Shown one piece after another: positions 42,644 through 51,002 of a stretch of 64,000 bases of DNA (within the stretch, counting starts at the first letter, position 1; each line of letters starts with the position of its first letter). Below the pieces are notes generated by a model. It had not been told where the DNA came from. It made no database searches and worked only from the letters and a program-made list of their open reading frames with translations. This stretch comes from Shimia sp040225985 (GTDB taxonomy: Bacteria > Pseudomonadota > Alphaproteobacteria > Rhodobacterales > Rhodobacteraceae). Where the stretch lies: assembly GCF_040225985.1 (NCBI RefSeq), contig NZ_JBBPEU010000003.1:124001-188000 (forward strand). Reading direction: 5' to 3'. Made by a program: the position numbers and the translations under genes.

Positions 42644-42658
42644 TCAACAAGGTGTTAA
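42644..42658. promoter_or_regulatory. CtrA-like site upstream of the endolysin/holin genes
   Basis: Read toward the endolysin gene it is TTAA-CACCTTG-TTGA, 7 of 8 matches to TTAA-N7-TTAA, ending 38 bases before the ATG. The lysis genes of Rhodobacter capsulatus gene transfer agent depend on CtrA, so the placement is meaningful, but the site is imperfect. Confidence 0.4.
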
Positions 42659-42700
42659 CCGGGCTTCACCCGACCGTGCGCTGACCGTGGCCGCCCAATG

Positions 42701-42729
42701 AAAAAACCCGTGGCGTTGGGGCCACGGGT
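42701..42729 (-). terminator. Rho-independent terminator of ccmE
   Basis: ACCCGTGGC (42706-42714) pairs with GCCACGGGT (42721-42729) around GTTGGG. On the minus strand the stem is followed directly by six T residues (complement of 42701-42706). It ends the argC-ccmE transcript and so isolates the endolysin/holin genes from ccmE. Confidence 0.92.
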
Positions 42730-42761
42730 CTTTCGCTGATGTCAAAATCCGGACGGATGCG

Positions 42762-43205
42762 TCAGGTTCCGGGTTCCTGATAGACGCCTTGTTCCTTCAA
42801 GGCATCCACGACCTCTTTCGGCATGTAGGTTTCGTCATGTTTGGCAAGGATTTCATCGGCTTCAAAGACACCGTTGACGTAGCGCCCGGTGCCAACCATG
42901 CCTTGGTTTTCCTCGAACAGGTCCGGCAGCACACCGGTAAAGGCCACCGGAATCGACGCCCCGCCATCGGTCACGTTGAAGGTCACCGTCTCGCCCTGTC
43001 CGCGCACAAGCGATCCCTCTTCGACCAAGCCGCCGATGCGGAACACCTCGTTCGCAGCGGGCGGTTCTTCCGCGACCTGGCTGGGCGAGCGGAAAAAGTT
43101 GATTCCGTCCTGGAACGCAAAGCCAATCAGCACGGTGGAAATGATCAAGGCCGCGAAGGCCAGCAGGATCACCTGGATGCGACGTTGTTTCTTCAGGTTC
43201 TTCAT
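42762..43205 (-). CDS. ccmE: Cytochrome c-type biogenesis heme chaperone CcmE
   Basis: Carries heme covalently in the periplasm and hands it to CcmF. The 147-aa protein has a basic N-terminus, one membrane anchor (about residues 10-30), the OB-fold body (FRIGGLVEEGSLVRG) and the heme-binding His123 with Tyr127 in LAKHDETYMPK. It is 9 bases downstream of argC and is followed by a strong terminator. In many Alphaproteobacteria ccmE sits directly before ccmF; here an endolysin/holin pair intervenes. Confidence 0.95.
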   Translation of the reverse strand: MKNLKKQRRIQVILLAFAALIISTVLIGFAFQDGINFFRSPSQVAEEPPAANEVFRIGGLVEEGSLVRGQGETVTFNVTDGGASIPVAFTGVLPDLFEENQGMVGTGRYVNGVFEADEILAKHDETYMPKEVVDALKEQGVYQEPGT

Positions 43206-43214
43206 GGTTCCTCC

Positions 43215-44243
43215 CTACGGAAAGACCGGCGCAAGCATCAGCCCCGCCGTTTCCTCTTCACCAAGCATGAGGTTCGCATTCTGCAAAGCCTGCCCGCTCG
43301 ATCCCTTGGTCAGGTTGTCAAGCACGGCAATCACGATCGTACGTCCCTCGATCCGGTCGCCCACCACGCCGATATGGCAGAAGTTCGACGCCCGCACATG
43401 TTTCACGTTCGGGGTTTCGCCCATGGGCAAGACCTCGATAAACGGTTCATCCGCATAGGCCGCTTCGAAGGTGGCTTGCACCTCTTCCGCCGTGCCATGC
43501 ACATAGGCCGTGGCCAGAATGCCCCGGTTTGCCGGCAGCAGATGCGGCGTGAACTGGATCTTTACTTCGCGCCCCGCGATCTTGCTGAACTCCTGGTCGA
43601 ACTCGCCCAGATGCCGGTGCGTGCCGCCCACGGCATAGGCGCTATAGCCTTCGCTCAGCTCGGCATGCAGCAGGTTTTCCTTCAGAGACCGGCCTGCGCC
43701 CGATACAGCACATTTCAGGTCCAGAATGATATGATCCAGGTCAATCACCCCCGCCGCGATCAGCGGCCGCAGGATGAACTGGCCCGTCGCCGCGTTACAG
43801 CCCGTGCCGGCCACCAGACGCGCGGATTTTATGTCGTCGCGGTAAAACTCGGTCAGGCCATAGACCGCCTCTTCCTGCAACGCGACCGCGTCATGCTGGC
43901 CGCCATACCACTTGGCGTATTCCTCGGGGTCGCGCAGCCGGAAATCTGCCGAGAGGTCCACCACCTTCACCGTTTCGGGCAACGCCTTGATGACCTTCTG
44001 GCTGGTGGCATGCGGCAAGGCGCAGAAACACAGGTCCACACCGTCAAAGTCGATCTCGTCAATCGTGCAGAGGGTCGGCAGGTCCAGATGACGCAGATGC
44101 GGGAACACGGCCGCCATTTCCATGCCTGCCTTGCGATCCGCCGACAGCGCGACGATCTCCATATTGGGATGGGTGGCGATCAGCCGGACAAGTTCGGCAC
44201 CGGTATAGCCGCTGGCACCAAGGATTGCGATCTTGTGGGTCAT
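43215..44243 (-). CDS. argC: N-acetyl-gamma-glutamyl-phosphate reductase
   Basis: Third step of arginine synthesis. The 342-aa type 1 ArgC has the NADP-binding ILGASGYTGAELVRL at the start, the catalytic Cys in VAGTGCNAATGQFILRP and the family segment NRGILATAYVH. The ATG at 44243 is clear. ccmE follows closely and probably shares the transcript, an arrangement seen in other Rhodobacterales. Confidence 0.95.
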   Translation of the reverse strand: MTHKIAILGASGYTGAELVRLIATHPNMEIVALSADRKAGMEMAAVFPHLRHLDLPTLCTIDEIDFDGVDLCFCALPHATSQKVIKALPETVKVVDLSADFRLRDPEEYAKWYGGQHDAVALQEEAVYGLTEFYRDDIKSARLVAGTGCNAATGQFILRPLIAAGVIDLDHIILDLKCAVSGAGRSLKENLLHAELSEGYSAYAVGGTHRHLGEFDQEFSKIAGREVKIQFTPHLLPANRGILATAYVHGTAEEVQATFEAAYADEPFIEVLPMGETPNVKHVRASNFCHIGVVGDRIEGRTIVIAVLDNLTKGSSGQALQNANLMLGEEETAGLMLAPVFP

Positions 44244-44345
44244 TTCGGACCTCTTCCTTTCTTGGTCACACGCATGGCGCGTATGGTCCCCTCTTTCGGG
44301 GCAAAATGTAGGTTGTAAATGCAGGAATTGCGAGAGGCGCGTTTG

Positions 44346-45158
44346 TCACGCCTTCTGGAAAGTGATCTTTCGTCGCAGGAACTGTGTCGCACGGTTCGAG
44401 ACACGCGCCGGATCCCCGGTGGTCAGGAACAACGACTCGGTGCCTGCGCCCAGCATATTTGGGTGCCGTGTCAGGTAATCAGCCAGCGATTCCGCCACCA
44501 GATTGGCCTGCGAATACACCTTCACATCCGCGCCAAGCGCATCCTGAAACGTGTCATGCATCAACGGGTAATGCGTGCAGCCCAGAATGGCCGCCTGCGG
44601 ATCGGGCATCTTGCGCTTCAGCGCATCGACATGCGACCGCACCAGTGCCTCGGCCAGGATCATGTCGCCGTCTTCAATGGCATCCACGACACCGCCACAG
44701 GCCTGCGCCTCGACATCCACGCCGATGGCGCGAAAGGCCAGTTCGCGCTGAAATGCGCGGCTTGCCACCGTTGCGGGCGTAGCAAACAGCGCCACGTGTT
44801 TGACTTCGACTTCGCGCGGCGGCGAGTTGTCGCCCCAGCTGCGTTCGGTCAGGGCCTCGATCAGGGGCACGAACACCCCCAGCACCCGCTTGTCAGTTGG
44901 AATCCAGCTTTCCTGCATCCGGCGCAGCGCCGCCGCGCTGGCAGTGTTACAGGCCAGAATAATCAGGTCGCAGCCCGCATCCCACATGCGTTCCACGGCA
45001 GCCGTGGTCAGGTTGTAGACGTCATCGGCGTCGCGCACCCCGTAAGGTGCGTGCAGATTATCACCGAAATAGACAAACGGCACCTCGGGCAACCGCTTGG
45101 TGACCGCATCCAGAACGGTCAAGCCGCCCAACCCACTGTCGAAAATGCCTACTGCCAT
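44346..45158 (-). CDS. murI: Glutamate racemase
   Basis: Makes D-glutamate for peptidoglycan. The 270-aa protein has FDSGLGGLTVLD at the start, the two catalytic cysteines Cys70 (ILACNTASA) and Cys194 (LGCTHYPLM), and YFGDNLHAPYG. The ATG at 45158 follows GGGGA at good spacing; a TTG four codons upstream is less likely. The acyltransferase gene ends 21 bases upstream of this start, suggesting a shared message. Confidence 0.93.
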   Translation of the reverse strand: MAVGIFDSGLGGLTVLDAVTKRLPEVPFVYFGDNLHAPYGVRDADDVYNLTTAAVERMWDAGCDLIILACNTASAAALRRMQESWIPTDKRVLGVFVPLIEALTERSWGDNSPPREVEVKHVALFATPATVASRAFQRELAFRAIGVDVEAQACGGVVDAIEDGDMILAEALVRSHVDALKRKMPDPQAAILGCTHYPLMHDTFQDALGADVKVYSQANLVAESLADYLTRHPNMLGAGTESLFLTTGDPARVSNRATQFLRRKITFQKA

Positions 45159-45179
45159 GTTGTTCCCCAACCGGGGGGC

Positions 45180-46058
45180 TTACGCCCTGTATTTTTCTTC
45201 GAATTCAAAGCCATACCCGTTGGCAGGGATCGGCCTTGGAGACAGAGCATACGTTTCGTCCCGCAGGAAGTCCATGAGTGCTTTTGTATCAGAGGCGCGG
45301 GCGCGCACGGCCTGTGGATCAATCGGCTTGCCGATCACCACCCGCACTGGCGTATCCACACGTTTCTTGAACTCGCGGATCAGAAACCCCATGCGCAGCG
45401 TCACGTGCAGGTGACTTGCGATTTGGAACAGGCGGCTGGTGGTGCCGTCGAAGAAAATCGGCACAACCGCAGCCCCCGATTTCGCGACCATGCGGGCGGT
45501 AAACCCACGCCAGCCCGGATCAAGCGGTTGTCCGAACGGCGTCACGGCCGTCGACACCGTGCCACCCGGGAAAATCCCGATCGCCCCACCCTGTTTCAGG
45601 TAATCCAGCGCCACCTTGCGCGTGTTGAGGTTCAGCTTGATCGCCTCTTTCGTGGTATCGAACGACACCGGCAGGATGATCCGGTTGATGTCCTCGGCCT
45701 TGTTGAAGACCTGATTGGCCAGAATGCGGAAATCGCCGCGCGTTTCCGACAGGATATGACCCAGCATCAACCCGTCCAGAATGCCGTAGGGATGGTTCGC
45801 AATCGCAATCAGCGGGCCGTGCTTGGGGATATTGTCCAGAGATCCGCCCACCACCTCGAGCTCGAGCCCATAGCGTTCTTTCATCACCGCCCAGAAATCA
45901 CGCCCCGCTGCCACTTCGTGTTCATAGCCTTCGGCGCGCTTGATCAGACCGATCCGGCCCGTCGCGTTTTCCATCACGCGGATCACAGCACGACCGCCCA
46001 TTGTGGCGGCAGAATGGGCATAACTGATTTCACGTGCGACGTGGTTCTGGCGTGGCAT
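45180..46058 (-). CDS. Lysophospholipid acyltransferase family protein (PlsC-like)
   Basis: A 292-aa membrane-associated acyltransferase. The catalytic block is ANHPYGILDG, an HX5D variant of the usual HX4D. It is followed by the substrate-binding IGIFPGGTVST and AAVVPIFFDG blocks. This variant is typical of the hemolysin-like/OlsA-type branch of PlsC proteins, which acylate lysophosphatidic acid or lyso-ornithine lipid. The exact acceptor is open. It probably heads a transcript with murI. Confidence 0.83.
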   Translation of the reverse strand: MPRQNHVAREISYAHSAATMGGRAVIRVMENATGRIGLIKRAEGYEHEVAAGRDFWAVMKERYGLELEVVGGSLDNIPKHGPLIAIANHPYGILDGLMLGHILSETRGDFRILANQVFNKAEDINRIILPVSFDTTKEAIKLNLNTRKVALDYLKQGGAIGIFPGGTVSTAVTPFGQPLDPGWRGFTARMVAKSGAAVVPIFFDGTTSRLFQIASHLHVTLRMGFLIREFKKRVDTPVRVVIGKPIDPQAVRARASDTKALMDFLRDETYALSPRPIPANGYGFEFEEKYRA

Positions 46059-46143
46059 GTGTCTGATCTCCGGTTTGCCAGCTAAATAGAAAGGAAAATC
46101 CTTGCTGGCTAGAGTCTATGACAGGGATGCGACAATCAGATGA

Positions 46144-46169
46144 CCCCGCGGCAAGGGTTTGCCGCGGGG
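46144..46169 (-). terminator. Strong GC hairpin after the indolepyruvate oxidoreductase gene
   Basis: CCCCGCGGCAA (46144-46154) pairs with TTGCCGCGGGG (46159-46169) around GGGT, 8 bases beyond the stop codon of the minus-strand gene. No T-run follows, so it may stabilise the 3' end or need Rho. Confidence 0.6.
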
Positions 46170-46176
46170 GGTCGTG

Positions 46177-49100
46177 TCATTCGGCGGCTTTTTGCTGGGA
46201 CGGATCCTGTTTCAGAGCGATCAGCAACTCTTCGCGCCGTTTGGCTGCCTTGGCCTCGTTTTCGGCCTTGACCGGGCCGAAGCCGCGGATCTGCTTGGGC
46301 AGCTCGGCCAGCGCCACGGCGGCGTCCGGGGCATTGTTACCGTGCTCCGCAATGATCTGCTTCATGTCCTTTTCGTACTGGCGGATCAGGGCGCGTTCCA
46401 TCTTGCGTTCCTCGGTATAACCGAACACATCCAGCGGTGTGCCCCGCAGCCCTTTGAGCCGCGCAAGAATGCCGAACCAGCGGATCATGCCGGACCCGTA
46501 TTCCTTTTTCTGAGGGCGGCCATTCGGCCCCATCTTGGACAGCATCGGCGGGGCAAGGTGGAATTTGACGTCGAAATCCCCGTCGAACACCTCGGCCGCC
46601 TTGGCGCGGGTCTCAAGATGCAGGCGGGCGACCTCGTATTCGTCCTTATAGGCCAACAGCTTGTGATACCCCACCGCGACCGCCTCTTTCAGGCGCGTAT
46701 CCCCGATACTGTCGACAAGCTTGCGGTATTTGCGCGCCAGACCCTTGCCCTGATACTTGGTCAGGTGTTCCGCGCGGAAGGTGATTTTCTCGTCCAGAGA
46801 CTTGGGCAGGGCCACGACATTCGGCGCGACCATGCCGGCGGCCTTCTCGGGGTGCAGCATCGCCCAGCGACCGATCTCGAAGGCGCGCAGGTTGCGTTCA
46901 ACAGCGGCGCCGTTGACCTCGATCGCCTGCCGGATTGCCTCGAGGCTGACCGGGATCAGGCCCTGCTGCCATGCGGCCCCAAAAATCATCATGTTCGAGA
47001 AAATCGAATCCCCCAACACCACACGGGCCAGTTCCGAAGCATCGAACAGCGCCAGACGATCCCGGATGCGCGCTTGCAAAGCGACCTCCAACCGGTTGGT
47101 GGGCAAACGGAATTCCGAATTGTGGGTAAAGTCTCCGGTGATGATTTCGTGACTGTTGACCACCGCGCCGGTCCGTCCGGTGCTGGTCAGGCCAAGGGTC
47201 TTGGACCCCGCGCTGACCACAAGATCTCCGCCGATCAGGGCATCGCATTCGCCGGTGGCGACACGGATCGCGCTGATATCCTCGGGGGTTTCAGCCAGAC
47301 GGCAGTGGATATGCACCGCGCCACCCTTCTGGGCCAGTCCGGCCATTTCCATCATCCCGGCCGCCTTGCCATCGATCTGCGCAGCCTGCGCCAGCACCGC
47401 GCCGATGGTCACAACGCCGGTGCCGCCGACGCCGGTGATGACCACGTTGTGGGTGCCATCAATCGGGGCAATCTCGGGTTCGGGCATGTCCGGCAGGTCC
47501 AGCGCGGCGGTCGCCTCTTTGCGGATCGTGGCGCCCTCAACGGTGACGAAGGACGGGCAGAACCCGTTCAAACAGCTGAAATCCTTGTTGCACGAGGACT
47601 GGTTGATCTTGCGCTTGCGGCCCAGTTCGGTTTCGACCGGTTCGATCGAGATACAGTTCGACTGCACCCCGCAATCGCCGCAGCCCTCGCAGACATCGGT
47701 ATTGATAAAGACACGGCGGTCCGGATCAGGGAACTGGCCGCGCTTGCGGCGACGGCGCTTCTCGGACGCGCAGGTCTGGACATAAACAATGACCGACACA
47801 CCCTTGATTTTGCTAAACTCTTCCTGAACAGACATCAGGTTCGCACGTTCATGAAAGGTGATCCCCGACGGGAAGGCCGATTTGTCCAGATCTTCCTTTT
47901 CGTCATAGACCACGGCCAGGTTTTCCACGCCCATCGCCTGCACCTCGGCGGCGATGCGTTGCGGGGACAGATCGCCGTCATTGGACTGACCGCCGGTCAT
48001 GGCGACCGCGTCGTTGAACAGGATCTTGTAGGTGATGTTTGTCCCCGCCGCGAGCGCGGCACGGATCGCCTGAACGCCAGAGTGGTTATAGGTGCCATCC
48101 CCGAGGTTCTGGAACACGTGGTCGCGGGTCGAGAACGGCGCCTCGCCGATCCAGTTCGCACCCTCGCCGCCCATATGGGTAAAGCCGGTGGTTTCGCGGT
48201 CCATCCACTGTACCATGTAGTGACAGCCGATCCCCGCATAAGCGCGGCTGCCTTCGGGCAGCTTGGTCGATGAATTGTGCGGACAGCCCGAGCAGAACCA
48301 CGGCGTGCGCGCGGCAATGTCTTCGGCGTTGTCGGCGCGCTTGGCTTCGATCAGCTTTTCCAGACCGGCCTTGATCCGGTCTGTCCCGCGCCCTTCCTCG
48401 ATCAGGATTTCCCCAAGTTTCTGGGCAATCAGGATCGGGTCCAGCGCCGCCTTGGTCTGGAACAGCTCTTCGCCATGCATCGACCCGGCGCCACCGCCCT
48501 TGTGCCAGCCATAGACGCGGCGGCCCCGGCGGTCATCAAAGATGGCTTCCTTGACCTGCACCTCGATCAGCTTGCGCTTTTCTTCCACGACCACGATCAG
48601 GTCCAGACCTTCGGCCCAGTCATGGAACCCTTTCATGTCCAGCGGGAAGGTCTGGCCCACCTTATAGGTGGTGATGCCCAGGCGCTCGGCCTCGGCCTCG
48701 TCAATGCCCAGCAGGTCCAGCGCATGCACCAGATCCAGCCAGTTCTTGCCCGCAGCCACGAACCCGATTTTCGCGCCGGGCTTGCCCCACATGCGCTTGT
48801 CCATCTTGTTCGCGTGCGAAAACGCCTCGGCGGCAAAACGTTTATAGTCGATCATGCGCGCCTCTTGGGCGTGCGGCGTGTCGCCAAGACGGATGTTCAG
48901 CCCGCCCTCGGGCATCTCGAACTCCGGCGTGACAAAAGACAGACGGTGCGGATTGCCGTTTACGACCGAGGTGGCCTCGATCGTGTCCTTCATGGTCTTA
49001 AGGCCGACCCAAACCCCCGCAAAGCGCGACAGCGCAATGCCGTAAAGGCCGTAATCCATGATTTCCTGCACACCGGCGGGCGACACGATGGGCATATAGG

Positions 49101-49596
49101 CATCAACCAGCGCCCATTCCGATTGGTGCAACACGGTCGAGCTTTCGCCCGTGTGGTCATCGCCCATCGCCATGAGAACACCGCCGTGTTGCGAGGTGCC
49201 CGCCATGTTGGCATGGCGCATCACGTCGCCGGTGCGGTCCACACCCGGCCCCTTGCCGTACCACAGCCCGAATACCCCGTCGAACTTGCCTTCGCCGCGC
49301 AACTCGGCCTGCTGCGCGCCCCAGAGCGCAGTCGCCGCGAGGTCTTCGTTCAAACCCGACTGGAACAGGACGTCCGCCGCCTTGAGCTCCTTTTCGGCGC
49401 GCATCATCTGGCTGTCGACCGCGCCAAGGGGTGAGCCGCGATAGCCGGTGACATAGCCTGCGGTGTTCAGACCCGCCTTGGCGTCCCGCGCCTTTTGCAT
49501 GAGCATCAGACGCACCAGCGCCTGGGTCCCGTTCAACAGGACCTGATCCTTTTCCAGATCGAACCGATCGTTCAGTGATACCTTCTGGATACTCAT
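46177..49596 (-). CDS. Indolepyruvate ferredoxin oxidoreductase, fused alpha and beta subunits
   Basis: Oxidatively decarboxylates aryl pyruvates (from Trp, Phe, Tyr) to acyl-CoA with ferredoxin as acceptor. The 1139-aa chain fuses an IorA-like part (about residues 1-620, with GYRGSPLG and TPP-binding GEGANWIGEAPF and NLGDGTYNHSG) and a ferredoxin-like region. That region has CEGCGDCGVQSNC near residue 635 and SCNKDFSCLNGFCP near 670. The IorB gamma domain (about 720-910, GVGGTGVVTIGAVLAQAA) follows. Archaeal enzymes use separate subunits; the fusion is usual in aerobic Alphaproteobacteria. It is divergent from a LysR gene across a 21-base palindrome. Confidence 0.92.
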   Translation of the reverse strand: MSIQKVSLNDRFDLEKDQVLLNGTQALVRLMLMQKARDAKAGLNTAGYVTGYRGSPLGAVDSQMMRAEKELKAADVLFQSGLNEDLAATALWGAQQAELRGEGKFDGVFGLWYGKGPGVDRTGDVMRHANMAGTSQHGGVLMAMGDDHTGESSTVLHQSEWALVDAYMPIVSPAGVQEIMDYGLYGIALSRFAGVWVGLKTMKDTIEATSVVNGNPHRLSFVTPEFEMPEGGLNIRLGDTPHAQEARMIDYKRFAAEAFSHANKMDKRMWGKPGAKIGFVAAGKNWLDLVHALDLLGIDEAEAERLGITTYKVGQTFPLDMKGFHDWAEGLDLIVVVEEKRKLIEVQVKEAIFDDRRGRRVYGWHKGGGAGSMHGEELFQTKAALDPILIAQKLGEILIEEGRGTDRIKAGLEKLIEAKRADNAEDIAARTPWFCSGCPHNSSTKLPEGSRAYAGIGCHYMVQWMDRETTGFTHMGGEGANWIGEAPFSTRDHVFQNLGDGTYNHSGVQAIRAALAAGTNITYKILFNDAVAMTGGQSNDGDLSPQRIAAEVQAMGVENLAVVYDEKEDLDKSAFPSGITFHERANLMSVQEEFSKIKGVSVIVYVQTCASEKRRRRKRGQFPDPDRRVFINTDVCEGCGDCGVQSNCISIEPVETELGRKRKINQSSCNKDFSCLNGFCPSFVTVEGATIRKEATAALDLPDMPEPEIAPIDGTHNVVITGVGGTGVVTIGAVLAQAAQIDGKAAGMMEMAGLAQKGGAVHIHCRLAETPEDISAIRVATGECDALIGGDLVVSAGSKTLGLTSTGRTGAVVNSHEIITGDFTHNSEFRLPTNRLEVALQARIRDRLALFDASELARVVLGDSIFSNMMIFGAAWQQGLIPVSLEAIRQAIEVNGAAVERNLRAFEIGRWAMLHPEKAAGMVAPNVVALPKSLDEKITFRAEHLTKYQGKGLARKYRKLVDSIGDTRLKEAVAVGYHKLLAYKDEYEVARLHLETRAKAAEVFDGDFDVKFHLAPPMLSKMGPNGRPQKKEYGSGMIRWFGILARLKGLRGTPLDVFGYTEERKMERALIRQYEKDMKQIIAEHGNNAPDAAVALAELPKQIRGFGPVKAENEAKAAKRREELLIALKQDPSQQKAAE

Positions 49597-49646
49597 CGCA
49601 CGCCTCCCATCGCAGATTTTCTCTTGGATTAAATATAAGTCAAAAC

Positions 49647-49667
49647 TAGGTCATTAATTATGACCTA
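49647..49667. promoter_or_regulatory. 21-base palindrome in the oxidoreductase/LysR intergenic region
   Basis: TAGGTCAT (49647-49654) and ATGACCTA (49660-49667) are perfect inverted arms around TAATT. The site is 50 bases upstream of the oxidoreductase start and 102 bases from the lysR start. Its symmetry suits a dimeric repressor of the Lrp or GntR type at least as well as the adjacent LysR protein. Confidence 0.6.
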
Positions 49668-49711
49668 TCAAGAAAAATTTACGACAATCAGCATCCTGTC
49701 GCCCATGAGAC

Positions 49712-49760
49712 GGTTTCGTTTTGCAATGGTTTCGCATAGATAAAAGTTAAGAAAACGAAA
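49712..49760. promoter_or_regulatory. Repeats just upstream of the LysR gene
   Basis: GGTTTCG is repeated at 49712-49718 and 49728-49734, and TTTCGTTTT (49714-49722) is inverted as AAAACGAAA (49752-49760). They end 9 bases before the lysR ATG. Autoregulatory binding by LysR proteins commonly uses such sites, but the assignment is inferred from position. Confidence 0.4.
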
Positions 49761-49769
49761 GTTGCGGAT

Positions 49770-50675
49770 ATGGATTGGGACAAGCTCAGAATCTTTCACG
49801 CGGTCGCGGACGCAGGCAGCCTTACTCATGCGGGCGATACGCTGCATTTGTCGCAATCGGCTGTCTCGCGCCAGATTCGCGCGCTTGAGGAAAGCCTCAA
49901 TACCACCCTGTTCCATCGCCATGCGCGCGGACTGATTCTCACCGAACAGGGCGAGTTGTTGTTTGATGCCACCCGGTCGATGACGAAACGCCTGGACGCC
50001 GCCGCCGCGCGCATCCGCGATTCCGAGGAAGAAGTGTTTGGAGAATTGCGCGTGACGACGACCATAGGGTTCGGCACGCTCTGGCTCGCCCCCCGCCTTC
50101 CCAAGCTTTATGAAAAATATCCCGACCTCAACATTGACCTGATGCTCGAGGAAAAGGTGCTGGACCTGCCCATGCGCGAGGCCGATGTCGCAATCCGCAT
50201 GAAAGAGCCGTCGCAGGCCGACCTGATCCGCAAGCGCCTTATGAGCGTGCACATGCGTCTTTATGCAACGCCGGAATACCTCGCCAAAAGGGGCACGCCC
50301 GAACGGATGGAGGATCTCAGCGATCACCGCCTGATCTGCCAGAATATCAGTTCGGCGCAGGTGGGGGCCGGCACCAGCCTTGTGCAGGCGCTTCTGAGCA
50401 ACGACATCCCGTCGGTTCTCTATGTGAACAACTATTTCGGAGTGTTGCAGGCGGTTTTGCACGATCTCGGCATCGGTGTGTTGCCTGACTACGTGGTACA
50501 GGATTTCCCCAACCTCGTGCGCGTCCTGCCCGAGGTGGATTCGGGCGAAGTGCCTGTGTTTCTCGCCTATCCCGAAGAATTACGTCAATCCAAGCGGATC
50601 GGGGCATTCCGGGACTTTGTGCAGGAAGAGATCATTTCACATCGCAAGCAGTTGAGAGAACAGGGTAATCTCTGA
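49770..50675 (+). CDS. LysR family transcriptional regulator
   Basis: A 301-aa LysR-type regulator. The N-terminal helix-turn-helix (HAVADAGSLTHAGDTLHLSQ to SAVSRQIRALEESL) is canonical. The effector domain starts around FGELRVTTTIGFGTLWLAPR. The ligand is unknown. Its divergent position suggests control of the indolepyruvate oxidoreductase gene. The gap downstream holds a candidate small RNA and terminator. Confidence 0.9.
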   Translation: MDWDKLRIFHAVADAGSLTHAGDTLHLSQSAVSRQIRALEESLNTTLFHRHARGLILTEQGELLFDATRSMTKRLDAAAARIRDSEEEVFGELRVTTTIGFGTLWLAPRLPKLYEKYPDLNIDLMLEEKVLDLPMREADVAIRMKEPSQADLIRKRLMSVHMRLYATPEYLAKRGTPERMEDLSDHRLICQNISSAQVGAGTSLVQALLSNDIPSVLYVNNYFGVLQAVLHDLGIGVLPDYVVQDFPNLVRVLPEVDSGEVPVFLAYPEELRQSKRIGAFRDFVQEEIISHRKQLREQGNL

Positions 50676-50761
50676 GTTATGCACTGAGCGCATAGCGGGC
50701 ATGCTGCAGGTGCGGCATTCTTTCCCTTGATCGATTCAAAACTGATGCCTATTTCATCCCT

Positions 50762-50843
50762 CGAAGGCGATGATTGCCTAGATGCGCATCACCTTCACCT
50801 CCCTGTTGGACTTCGGCCGAGCTTATTGCTCGGCCTTTTTTTT
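50762..50843 (+). ncRNA. Candidate small RNA with its own promoter and terminator
   Basis: In the 327-base gap between lysR and the MscS gene, TTGATC (50727-50732) and TATTTC (50750-50755), 17 bases apart, could be a promoter. About 80 bases downstream is a textbook terminator, GGCCGAGC-TTATT-GCTCGGCC followed by eight T residues (50815-50843). The predicted RNA contains CACCTTCACCTCCC (50790-50803), an anti-Shine-Dalgarno-like stretch of the kind used by trans-acting sRNAs. The alternative is that the hairpin simply terminates lysR 140 bases after its stop. Start position is approximate. Confidence 0.45.
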
Positions 50844-51002
50844 GGCCTTTCGATCCGCTCTTGGGGGGCGCATTGCGGGATCCCACATACTTTTGGATGC
50901 GCTTTACACCCTAATATCCTGAGTCTTTGGCACAAAATGGCATGATCTTTGCCGGTTGGGTGGTAAGGTGACGCGATAACGATTCAGTGATCCGAGGAAT
51001 TC

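Noticed and set aside
50727..50740. FNR-type site TTGA-N-TCAA near 50.73 kb
   Set aside because: The inverted TTGA/TCAA blocks are separated by 5 bases, not the 6 needed for the FNR/FnrL consensus.
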